30,651 nucleotides of DNA from assembly GCA_900553285.1 (NCBI GenBank), contig USCX01000006.1:1-30651 (forward strand). The letters are read 5' to 3'. Both the position numbers and the translations under genes were made by a program. Positions 15,794 to 23,736 of this stretch are shown here, piece after piece. The first letter of the stretch is position 1. Every line of letters begins with the position of its first letter. The notes under the pieces are model-generated. The model saw nothing but the letters and a program-made list of their open reading frames with translations, was not told where the DNA came from and ran no database searches. Source of the stretch: an uncultured Prevotella sp. GTDB lineage: Bacteria; Bacteroidota; Bacteroidia; Bacteroidales; Bacteroidaceae.

Positions 15794-18700
15794 ATGACAC
15801 CTGCTTACAGAATAGGTTTAGACATCGGTTCAACCACAATAAAACTCGTCGTCCTTGATTCCGGCGGAAACGTATGCTTCACACGCTATGAGCGTCACCA
15901 TGCTAAAATTCAGAGCAAGCTGACAGACATGCTCGCTGAAGCAAATTCCCTTATTGGCGATACGCCTGTCAAGCTGTACATCACGGGATCTGTGGGCATG
16001 GGCGTGGCCGAAAAATGTGACTTGCCGTTCGTACAAGAAGTCATTGCGGCTACTCATTACATCCGTCATTTACCTGAACCGGTTTCCACCCTCATCGACA
16101 TCGGCGGAGAGGACGCCAAAGTTGTGTTCTTCGATCACAACCAAGCCACAGACTTACGCATGAACGGCAATTGCGCAGGGGGCACAGGCGCTTTCATCGA
16201 TCAGATGGCCATCCTACTGGGCGTCTCCACAGAGGAACTGAACAAACTGGCCCTGCATGCCCGGCAAATTCACCCCATCGCCTCACGATGCGGCGTGTTC
16301 AGTAAAACAGACATACAGAACCTCATTGCCAAGAACGCGAACCGCGAAGATATTGCGGCGTCCGTGTTTCACGCCGTAGCGGTGCAAGTTGTAGTCACAT
16401 TAGCCCACGGTTGCGACATCACGGCGCCGATACTCTTTTGCGGAGGTCCTCTTACGTTCCTTTCTGCCCTGCGCAAAGCCTTCACCGACTATCTCCACCT
16501 GCACGAGAATGAAGTGGTTCTCCCCAGACACAGCCACTTAATTCCGGCGTGGGGCGCCGCTCTTTCTGACGAAGAAACAGAGGCGCGTCCCTTGCAGGAA
16601 ATTATCGCCACACTACACACAAGACTTTCTGCCGCATCTCGTCCTCGCAATAGTCTCGACCCTATTTTCAAAGACGACACAGAGTATGCTCTCTGGAAAC
16701 AAAGGATTGAACAGCATGCCTTTCGCGAAAAGTCCCTACGGCCAGGTAAAGAAACGGTCACATTAGGTATCGACTCTGGTTCTACCACCACAAAAATCGT
16801 CATACTCAACCAGCAAAACGAACTCCTCTATACCTACTACCACGACAACGACGGCAGCCCTATCGAAACCGTGCACAAGGGAGTGACCGAGTTCATAGAA
16901 GCCTGCCATGCGGCCGGCACGGAAATCGACCTCGTCGGCAGTTGCTCCACTGGCTATGGCGAAGACCTCATCCGGACGGCATTCCACCTTGACACAGGCA
17001 TCATCGAAACCATCGCCCACTACATAGCCGCCCGCCACATCACGAAAGATGTGTCATTCATCCTCGACATCGGGGGACAGGACATGAAAGCCATGTTCGT
17101 CTCCGGCGGAGTCATCAGTCGCATCGAAATCAATGAGGCTTGCTTGTCCGGCTGCGGTTCTTTCATCGAAACCTTTGCCCGGTCGCTGGACTATTCCGTC
17201 GAAGACTTCGCCCACGAGGCCTGCAAGGCCAGCCATCCTTACGACTTAGGAACGCGCTGCACCGTTTTCATGAACTCAAAAGTAAAGCAGGCCCTGCGCG
17301 AAGGAGCCTCCGTCACGGACATCGCAGCCGGGCTCTCTTACTCGGTCGTGAAAAACTGCCTTTACAAAGTGCTCCGGCTGAAAAACACGAAAGAACTCGG
17401 CGACCATGTCGTCGTACAAGGCGGCACGATGAAAAACGATTCTGTCGTACGCGCTTTTGAGAAGCTCACAGGCCATGAGGCCTTTCGCAGCAATCATCCT
17501 GAGCTCATGGGGGCCATCGGCTGCGCACTCTTTGCCCGCCAATCGGCTCATTCCCCCATATCGTTAGCCAGCCTGCTCGACCAAGCGTCCTGCACCACTC
17601 ACTCACAGCAATGCCACGGCTGCGAGAATCAATGCGCCATCACTGTCTACTGCTTTGCCGGAGGTAACCGGTACTACTCCGGAAACCGCTGTGAAAAAGT
17701 TTTCAGCAACCATAACACACCGCACAAGCAAGGCCTCAACGCGTACACGGACAAGCTCCGGCTACTGTTTGACAGAGACCTTCCCGTCGGACAACCGCGC
17801 TCGACGGTTGGCATTCCGCGTTGCCTCAACATGTATGAGGAATACCCCTTCTGGCATACGCTCCTGAGCCGTTGTGGCATTCAAACCGTCCTTTCGTCTC
17901 CCTCCACGTTTGTCCGCTACGAGGCCAACGCACGCATGGTCATGTCGGACAACATCTGTTTCCCGGCCAAACTGGTCCACAGCCACATCCAGGACCTGAT
18001 CTCACGTCATGTTGACCGCATCCTCATGCCTTTCGTCGTGTTTGAAAAGAACAAAGGAGGACAAAACAGCTACAACTGCCCCATCGTGACAGGATATTCC
18101 GAAGTCGTCAAAAGCGTACAGGCCTCGTCCATTCCCATCGATACACCAGCCATCACTTTCAAAGACCCTCACCTCCTCTTCATACAGTGCGAACATTATC
18201 TGCGGGCGACCTTCGGCATAGAACGCACGACCATAAAACGCGCTTTCGACGAAGCCATAAAGGCCATGAGGCAATTCGAGACCGACTTGGTCGCCTGCAA
18301 CCGCCGCATACTCGATGACGCCAAAGCACACGACCGACTCACTATTCTACTGGCCGGACGGCCGTACCATACCGACCCTCTCATCCAGCATAAGCTCTCC
18401 GACCTGATTGCATCCATGGGAGTCAACGTCATCACGGATGATATCGTACGGCTCAGCGACATCCGCACAGACGACGTCCATTTCGTTTCCCAATGGGCCT
18501 ATACCAACCGGATTTTGAAGGCCGCCAAATGGGCCGCCGAACAGCCCGACAATGTGCAATGTATGGAACTGACCTCTTTCGGATGCGGCCCCGACGCATT
18601 TCTCACCGACGAGACCCGCAATCTCCTGAAACGTCACGGGAAAACGCTCACTCTGCTGAAAATCGACGACGTGAGCCACATCGGTTCTCTCAAACTGCGT

Positions 18701-19996
18701 GTACGCTCCGCCATAGAGAGCCTACGTCTGGCTTCCGGGCAGCTTGCCCGACCTGAGACACACCCGTTCACGTCAACTCCTGCGTTCGGGAAAAACGACC
18801 GACGAAGAAAAATTATCGCCCCGTTCTTCACCCCATTTTTCTCTCCCCTCATCCCCCCGCTCATGAAGCTCGGCGGATACGACGTCGACATCCTCCCTCC
18901 GAGCGACGCCATCTCCTGCGACTGCGGCCTGCGCTACGCCAACAACGAAGTATGCTATCCCGCCACACTCATCGTGGGAGACATCGTCAAGGCATTCAAG
19001 AAAGGCACATACTCACCTGAGGACACAGCCGTGGCCATCACGCAGACAGGAGGCCAATGCCGGGCGTCAAACTACATCTCGCTCATCAAGCGCGCTTTGG
19101 TTGAGTCGGGCTTCGGCCACGTGCCTGTCGTCTCCGTCACGTTCGGCGAAAGCCTCGGCAACCCTCAACCTGGGTTTCACCTCAATTGGTTCAAACTGAT
19201 ACCCGTCATATTGAATGCCCTGCTGTACAGCGACAGCATAGCTAAGCTGTATTACGCCGCTGTTGTCCGCGAAACGAAACCCGGCGAGGCCGCCCGTCTG
19301 CGCGACTTCTACCTTGATGCGGTCCGCCCTGCCATTGAAAACAACAGGCCCAAGGAGTTGTTGACCTACCTCGCCAAAGCTGTAAGCGACTTCACCCGTA
19401 TCACACGTCAAGGACATCGGCCGCGCGTAGGCATCGTCGGCGAAATCTACTTGAAGTTCAATCCCTTTGCACAGAAAGACCTCACTGAATGGCTCGTCGG
19501 GCAGAACATTGAAGTCGCCCCTCCCCTTCTCACCGACTTCTTCATGCAGAGTTTCGTCAACCAGGAAGTCAATCAGCACAACGGCCTGACACGGAAGCAT
19601 CTGCCCGACGCTGTCCTTCATTGGGCCTACGGACGGATATGGAAACGCACCGAACAATTTAACCGCATCGGGAGCAGATTTCCCTATTTCACACCGTTCA
19701 ATCATATCTTCAAAGAATCGACACAAGCCACCAAGGCCGTCAGCCTGAATGCACAATTCGGCGAAGGATGGCTCCTGCCGGCCGAGGTGCTCTCGCTCTA
19801 CCGTCAGGAGGTCAATCACGTGGTCAGCCTGCAACCCTTTGGCTGCATTGCCAACCACATCGTGTCGAAAGGGCTCGAAAAGCGTCTTAAACAGCTCTGC
19901 CCGGACCTGCACCTCCTCTCGCTCGACTTTGACAGCGGCGTAAGCGATGTGAACATCACCAATCGGCTGCTGCTCTTTGTCCACAATCTGAAATAG
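15794..19996 (+). CDS. Giant acyl-CoA dehydratase activase-related protein (two ATPase domains plus HgdB-like region)
   Basis: 1400 residues. Two BadF/BadG/BcrA/BcrD-type ASKHA ATPase domains lie in tandem: IGLDIGSTTIKL (7-18) to about 258, and LGIDSGSTTTKI (324-335) to about 583. Each keeps the two cysteines that in HgdC-type activators hold a [4Fe-4S] cluster at the dimer interface: Cys127 and Cys166, then Cys450 (with Cys454) and Cys489. A cysteine-rich link follows (600, 607, 610, 614, 620, 633). The C-terminal half has DUF2229/HgdB-like motifs: NICFPAK (Cys722), SFGCGPDAF (Cys931), CDCGLRYANNEVCYPA (1042-1057) and GGQCRASNY (Cys1089). The family (COG1924 with COG3580) is widespread in anaerobes and uncharacterised as far as I know; ATP-driven electron transfer to a low-potential cluster is the inferred chemistry. 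It has its own promoter and no enzyme partner nearby. Confidence 0.93.
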   Translation: MTPAYRIGLDIGSTTIKLVVLDSGGNVCFTRYERHHAKIQSKLTDMLAEANSLIGDTPVKLYITGSVGMGVAEKCDLPFVQEVIAATHYIRHLPEPVSTLIDIGGEDAKVVFFDHNQATDLRMNGNCAGGTGAFIDQMAILLGVSTEELNKLALHARQIHPIASRCGVFSKTDIQNLIAKNANREDIAASVFHAVAVQVVVTLAHGCDITAPILFCGGPLTFLSALRKAFTDYLHLHENEVVLPRHSHLIPAWGAALSDEETEARPLQEIIATLHTRLSAASRPRNSLDPIFKDDTEYALWKQRIEQHAFREKSLRPGKETVTLGIDSGSTTTKIVILNQQNELLYTYYHDNDGSPIETVHKGVTEFIEACHAAGTEIDLVGSCSTGYGEDLIRTAFHLDTGIIETIAHYIAARHITKDVSFILDIGGQDMKAMFVSGGVISRIEINEACLSGCGSFIETFARSLDYSVEDFAHEACKASHPYDLGTRCTVFMNSKVKQALREGASVTDIAAGLSYSVVKNCLYKVLRLKNTKELGDHVVVQGGTMKNDSVVRAFEKLTGHEAFRSNHPELMGAIGCALFARQSAHSPISLASLLDQASCTTHSQQCHGCENQCAITVYCFAGGNRYYSGNRCEKVFSNHNTPHKQGLNAYTDKLRLLFDRDLPVGQPRSTVGIPRCLNMYEEYPFWHTLLSRCGIQTVLSSPSTFVRYEANARMVMSDNICFPAKLVHSHIQDLISRHVDRILMPFVVFEKNKGGQNSYNCPIVTGYSEVVKSVQASSIPIDTPAITFKDPHLLFIQCEHYLRATFGIERTTIKRAFDEAIKAMRQFETDLVACNRRILDDAKAHDRLTILLAGRPYHTDPLIQHKLSDLIASMGVNVITDDIVRLSDIRTDDVHFVSQWAYTNRILKAAKWAAEQPDNVQCMELTSFGCGPDAFLTDETRNLLKRHGKTLTLLKIDDVSHIGSLKLRVRSAIESLRLASGQLARPETHPFTSTPAFGKNDRRRKIIAPFFTPFFSPLIPPLMKLGGYDVDILPPSDAISCDCGLRYANNEVCYPATLIVGDIVKAFKKGTYSPEDTAVAITQTGGQCRASNYISLIKRALVESGFGHVPVVSVTFGESLGNPQPGFHLNWFKLIPVILNALLYSDSIAKLYYAAVVRETKPGEAARLRDFYLDAVRPAIENNRPKELLTYLAKAVSDFTRITRQGHRPRVGIVGEIYLKFNPFAQKDLTEWLVGQNIEVAPPLLTDFFMQSFVNQEVNQHNGLTRKHLPDAVLHWAYGRIWKRTEQFNRIGSRFPYFTPFNHIFKESTQATKAVSLNAQFGEGWLLPAEVLSLYRQEVNHVVSLQPFGCIANHIVSKGLEKRLKQLCPDLHLLSLDFDSGVSDVNITNRLLLFVHNLK

Positions 19997-20056
19997 GGTA
20001 CGCGCGCCTCCCGACCGAGACCGGGCCGTATCGCTGTGCCGCCTTCTTCCGAACGA

Positions 20057-20114
20057 GACAGGACGCACGAACGCCGTGACAGGAATCCCCGTCACGGCGT
20101 TCGTGCGTCCTGTC
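20057..20114 (+). terminator. Perfect 24-bp hairpin downstream of the activase gene
   Basis: The arms 20057-20080 (starting GACAGGACGC) and 20091-20114 are exact reverse complements, with a 10-nt loop (AGGAATCCCC). It begins 61 nt after the stop. No U-tract follows, so a conventional intrinsic terminator is not certain. Confidence 0.6.
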
Positions 20115-20319
20115 GGCGTCATGGCTGCGCCGGTCAGCCGGACAGCATCAATCCGTTGACTTTTGCCGTAACCAACGGCCTCGGAAACGTTGCCCGGCTG
20201 TTTCAACGATAACAGGAATACAGCATCGGATAAAAAGGACAAAGAGAACAACAAGTGACAAATGCCTACCCGTCATACAAAGATTCCTTCTCTAAATCAC
20301 AAAAACTGGATGTAAACCG

Positions 20320-20358
20320 GGAGAGCCGTCAGAAAAACAAGTTTTTCTGCGGCTCTCC
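20320..20358. other. 18-bp bulged hairpin just upstream of the lipoprotein promoter
   Basis: GGAGAGCCG (20320-20328) pairs with CGGCTCTCC (20350-20358), and CAGAAAAAC (20330-20338) pairs with GTTTTTCTG (20341-20349). T20329 is bulged and the loop is only AA. The right arm ends 13 nt before the TATATTTG box, so it covers the -33 region. It could be a terminator of upstream transcripts or a regulatory structure. Confidence 0.6.
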
Positions 20359-20371
20359 TCTCGCCTTTCGC

Positions 20372-20379
20372 TATATTTG
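20372..20379 (+). promoter_or_regulatory. -7 box of the orphan lipoprotein gene
   Basis: TATATTTG matches TAnnTTTG. The predicted start of transcription is near 20386, giving a leader of about 60 nt to the ATG at 20445. The best -33 candidate (TCTG, 20346-20349) lies in the right arm of the hairpin. Confidence 0.6.
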
Positions 20380-20444
20380 CACCCAGAAGCTGCCCGAAGA
20401 TGTCCGACACAGCCTGCCTTCAATCCACACAACCATTAAACGTT

Positions 20445-20957
20445 ATGAAGAAACATCCTGTTCTGTCCGCCTCTCTCCTGATGATGAGTGGCCTGCTGTG
20501 CAGCGCATGCAGCGAGGATGACAATAAGCCTAAACACATTATCGACCCGCCGCTCTCTGTGGTCAATGTCCAATATAACCTCGACTACTCGGCGGATATG
20601 GCCGAATGTATGAACCTGACCGTATCCTACGTCGTATCAAGCAGCGACACCGTCAGCGAAACGGTCACATCGCTTCCGTGGACAAAATCGTTCACGACGG
20701 GAGACGTGCACATCCTACCGTCCCTCACCGTGACATACAGCCGGAAACCGTACGCCACATTTGACAAGGAACAATATACTTTCACCGGCCATCTCTCTAT
20801 TTCGGCTGGGTTCAACAGCGAGCCAAGCAAGCACACCCAAAACTCATCCTTTCAGCGCGCAATAAAGAACACAGCGGACAATCTCAACCAATTCTTCACC
20901 ATGATGGAGCAACACCCGGACACGCTGAACCTCAGCCTGACCGACACGGCACAATAG
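20445..20957 (+). CDS. Orphan lipoprotein of unknown function
   Basis: 170 residues from ATG 20445. A start at 20400 is possible but would put 15 residues before a textbook lipoprotein signal: MKKHPVLSASLLMMSGLLCSAC with the lipidated Cys at 22, then the acidic SEDDNKPK. Acidic or serine residues after the Cys often mark surface-exported lipoproteins in Bacteroidota. The rest alternates polar and hydrophobic residues (SVVNVQYNLDY, MNLTVSYVV, LTVTYSRKPY, FTGHLSISAGF) as in a beta-sandwich and ends in a helical stretch (AIKNTADNLNQFFTMMEQ). No known domain is recognised and there is no susC/susD neighbour. It has its own promoter and terminator, so it is a single-gene unit. Confidence 0.75.
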   Translation: MKKHPVLSASLLMMSGLLCSACSEDDNKPKHIIDPPLSVVNVQYNLDYSADMAECMNLTVSYVVSSSDTVSETVTSLPWTKSFTTGDVHILPSLTVTYSRKPYATFDKEQYTFTGHLSISAGFNSEPSKHTQNSSFQRAIKNTADNLNQFFTMMEQHPDTLNLSLTDTAQ

Positions 20958-20995
20958 GCAAAGCCGATACTGGCAGCTGACAGCAATATACGGAA

Positions 20996-21031
20996 AAGAG
21001 GCATCTGCGATTACGGACGCAGATGCCTCTT
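20996..21031 (+). terminator. Terminator of the orphan lipoprotein gene
   Basis: AAGAGGCATCTGCG / CGCAGATGCCTCTT is a perfect 14-bp stem with an 8-nt loop, followed by a pyrimidine-rich CCCCTTCCTT. Because the left arm is preceded by AAAA it could also act on the minus strand. Confidence 0.75.
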
Positions 21032-21069
21032 CCCCTTCCTTACAGGTGGCGTGAAACGGCTGCACTCCC

Positions 21070-21119
21070 AAAAAAACACGCTCCGGACGCAACCTGTCAC
21101 ACAGGTCCCGTCCGGAGCG
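21070..21119 (-). terminator. Rho-independent terminator of ahcY-yfhO
   Basis: CGCTCCGGACG (21079-21089) pairs with CGTCCGGAGCG (21109-21119), with an inner ACCTGT/ACAGGT stem. On the minus strand it is followed by TGTTTTTTT. It lies 29 nt beyond the yfhO-like stop. Confidence 0.88.
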
Positions 21120-21148
21120 ATTTCAGACAAACGCAAGACGTGCCGGCG

Positions 21149-23719
21149 TCATGCCCCGGCCTCGGCCGACTGACGGCGACGAAGGGTCAGCACCAGTGCG
21201 GCCACGAATCCCAGCAGGACAAGGGCAATGGCCACGTAAGCAATCGTTTCGGTCACGGTGATGCTCGTCGGGCGGAACTCCATCACAAGCGTATGCTTTC
21301 CGGCCGGCACGTGAACAGCACGCAGGGTGTAGTCGGCACGGCCGACCTCAACCGCATTTCCGTCAAGCATGGCGGTCCACCCCGGATAATAAATCTCCGA
21401 AAAGACAATCACGCCGCCTTGCGGAGAGCTGACCTCATAGTGCATCTCGTTAGGCGCATACTTCGTCAGCGCCACACTGCATCCATCCGTCGGATTGGCC
21501 TCGCCGATAGCCGTCCTGAATTTCACGTCAGCCACGGCCTCATGTTTCAAGTTCAACTTACCAAGCGCCGCCATCTCGTCGTCCGCCGTATTGACATACT
21601 GGACACGGTCGACAAACCAGGCACAGCCGTTTGCATAAGGATTCAGGACGGGCAAGCCCTGTCCGTCTTGACTCGGACAGATAAAGTATTTCGTGTTCAG
21701 CATATTGAGCACGGGGAAAATAGAATCACCCGCCACGCGCCTCATGTCGCCTCCGGCAGAGACAATAGCCGAATAGGCCGCATTGAGTTCGTTGTTCAAA
21801 TGCCGGTCGATAAGGTCCTGATAGCGGCGCAACTTGGCAGCATGATAACCGCCGACATTCTTATGCCAGGCCCCGATGGTGTTGTCGTTAAAGGTGTTGC
21901 GCGACAGATCCACCACACGATAATACGGATCTTTATCTTGCAGGATCATCTCGTCCGCACGGGTCTTCTTGGCCTCGGTGACCTGGGACGGTTCCGTAAA
22001 GTTGTCATCATTCAGATAACGGCGGTTGATTGTCCACATATCTACGAGACTGATTACGATGAACAGTCCGCACAACACCCAGCCCTGCATCTTACCCATA
22101 CGATAGAGCCACAGCAAACCGGCTCCGACCACCACGATAAAGAACGAGCGCCATGCGGACGCCGAAAGTATGGCATGGCGGATAGTGGCGATACTTTCAC
22201 GATACGAGGCAAGGAAATCAGACGGAAAGACATTAGCCAACTGCGAAAAGACATCGGATTCCTGCGCGGAAAGACAATCGCCGAAAAACAGGCCGGGGAA
22301 AAGGGCAAAAAGCAAGGCGACGCCACCCGTCAAACCAAAGCTCACATAAAAATAAACCGGTTTCTTCTTGAACAGCTCCGGTTGACGCACCACGGCGGCC
22401 AAGCCCAGCATGGCCAGCAAAGGGATGGTAAATTCTGCTATGACCAAAGCCGACGAGACCGTGCGGAACTTGTTATACATCGGCAGATAGTCAATAAAGA
22501 AATTCGTCATGCCCGGACTGTTGTGCCCCCATGCAAACAGGAACGAGAGGAATGTCGCTGCCAACAGCCCCCACTTAATCGGTCCCCGCACGTAGAACAT
22601 GCCCATGAAAAAGAGCAGGCAGACAAGCGCCCCGACATATACAGGACCGACAGTGAACGGCTGATCGCCCCAATACTGGTTCAGGCCCGGCGTGGCTTGC
22701 GCCATGTTCGGGTCAACCTGCCCAAGCGTCTGGTAGGTCTGCGCCACACATTCCTGATACGTCGGGAAGGCTTCGCTCTCATAAGCCTTCGGGTTATCCA
22801 TGAGCGACCCCGAACCGCCCCCCTTGACGTCAGGAACAAGAAGGGTCCATGTCTCACCTAAACCGTAGCTCCACTGGGTGATATAGCTCCGTTCAAGTCC
22901 GCTTCCGGTGTCCTCTTCGGCCGAATGGTCGGGCTGCGTAAGTTCGCTCTTCCCGCGCATGGTCTCCTTACTGTATTCGTAAGTATGATACAGATTCGAC
23001 AAGTTGGCACAAAGGCCCAGCAGGCCGGCCAACACAACCACACCCGTGGCACACAGGAACTTCTTCACCGTGCGTTTTCTGACCGCGTCGACCAGATAGG
23101 CCAACACGAGCAACAACATGACGAAGAAAAAATAATAGGTCATCTGCAAATGGTTCGAGAAGATCTGCAACGCCGTGAAAAGGGCCGTGACAGCCCCGCC
23201 CCAAAGCAACCGGCCACGATAGCAAAGGACCAAACCTGCGATTGTGGGCGGAATGAAGGCCAGAGTCATGACTTTCCAGATATGACCAGCCGCGATAATG
23301 ATAAAGAAGTACGAAGAAAAAGCCCATACGACAGCTCCCAAGGCCGATAACCACGGCTTGAAATTGAAAGCACGCATGAGAATGTAAAAGCCCAAAAGAT
23401 AAGCAAAAACGTAAAACAGCACACCGGACGTGCCGAGACCGTAGACGGAATCGATGATGCCGAGCACGCGGCTCGATCCGTACGACGGGGAAAGCTGGTA
23501 AGTAGGCATTCCGCTGAACAGGGCGTTGGTCCAGCGCGACGTCTCGCCGGTAGCCTCATGGTAGGCGTTGATTTCATTGTTCAGCCCGACGCCGGCCGCA
23601 TTGTCATGACCGCCAAGGACAAGCCCTTCACTGATGGGCGTGGCAAAATAGCTGAACGACAGCACGAGAAAAGCCACGATGGCAATCACGTCGGGCGCTA
23701 TTTTCTTAAAGAGGTTCAT
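21149..23719 (-). CDS. YfhO family polytopic membrane protein
   Basis: 856 residues. About a dozen hydrophobic spans occupy roughly residues 10-570, with the GGHD motif (37-40) just after the first, as in the YfhO family and GT-C glycosyltransferases. A soluble C-terminal region (about 575-825) contains YYPGWTAMLDG, the family's conserved block, and a last span (about 828-850) is followed by a basic tail (TLRRRQSAEAGA). In Bacillus, YfhO contributes to glycosylation of teichoic acid. The Bacteroidota members are very common but uncharacterised, so a role in envelope glycosylation is inference. It begins 17 nt after ahcY on the same strand, so the two are co-transcribed. A plus-strand frame of 612 codons is antisense noise. 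Confidence 0.92.
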   Translation of the reverse strand: MNLFKKIAPDVIAIVAFLVLSFSYFATPISEGLVLGGHDNAAGVGLNNEINAYHEATGETSRWTNALFSGMPTYQLSPSYGSSRVLGIIDSVYGLGTSGVLFYVFAYLLGFYILMRAFNFKPWLSALGAVVWAFSSYFFIIIAAGHIWKVMTLAFIPPTIAGLVLCYRGRLLWGGAVTALFTALQIFSNHLQMTYYFFFVMLLLVLAYLVDAVRKRTVKKFLCATGVVVLAGLLGLCANLSNLYHTYEYSKETMRGKSELTQPDHSAEEDTGSGLERSYITQWSYGLGETWTLLVPDVKGGGSGSLMDNPKAYESEAFPTYQECVAQTYQTLGQVDPNMAQATPGLNQYWGDQPFTVGPVYVGALVCLLFFMGMFYVRGPIKWGLLAATFLSFLFAWGHNSPGMTNFFIDYLPMYNKFRTVSSALVIAEFTIPLLAMLGLAAVVRQPELFKKKPVYFYVSFGLTGGVALLFALFPGLFFGDCLSAQESDVFSQLANVFPSDFLASYRESIATIRHAILSASAWRSFFIVVVGAGLLWLYRMGKMQGWVLCGLFIVISLVDMWTINRRYLNDDNFTEPSQVTEAKKTRADEMILQDKDPYYRVVDLSRNTFNDNTIGAWHKNVGGYHAAKLRRYQDLIDRHLNNELNAAYSAIVSAGGDMRRVAGDSIFPVLNMLNTKYFICPSQDGQGLPVLNPYANGCAWFVDRVQYVNTADDEMAALGKLNLKHEAVADVKFRTAIGEANPTDGCSVALTKYAPNEMHYEVSSPQGGVIVFSEIYYPGWTAMLDGNAVEVGRADYTLRAVHVPAGKHTLVMEFRPTSITVTETIAYVAIALVLLGFVAALVLTLRRRQSAEAGA

Positions 23720-23736
23720 ACGTAAAAAAGATAGGT

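Larger units (their letters stand above)
19997..20444. other. Spacer with two long hairpins, no gene
   Basis: 448 bp between the activase stop and the orphan lipoprotein start. It contains a perfect 24-bp stem hairpin (20057-20114), an 18-bp bulged hairpin (20320-20358) and a promoter box (20372-20379). The long minus-strand frame crossing it is antisense to the activase gene and has no protein features. Confidence 0.7.

Noticed and set aside
19067..20254. 395-codon minus-strand open frame
   Set aside because: It is antisense to the end of the activase gene and crosses the 24-bp hairpin. It has no signal, domain or promoter box. The opposite strand has strong family motifs.
21023..22861. 612-codon plus-strand open frame
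   Set aside because: It is antisense to the YfhO-like gene and to two terminators. Its Arg/His/Gln-rich composition is typical of an antisense frame of a GC-rich membrane protein gene.
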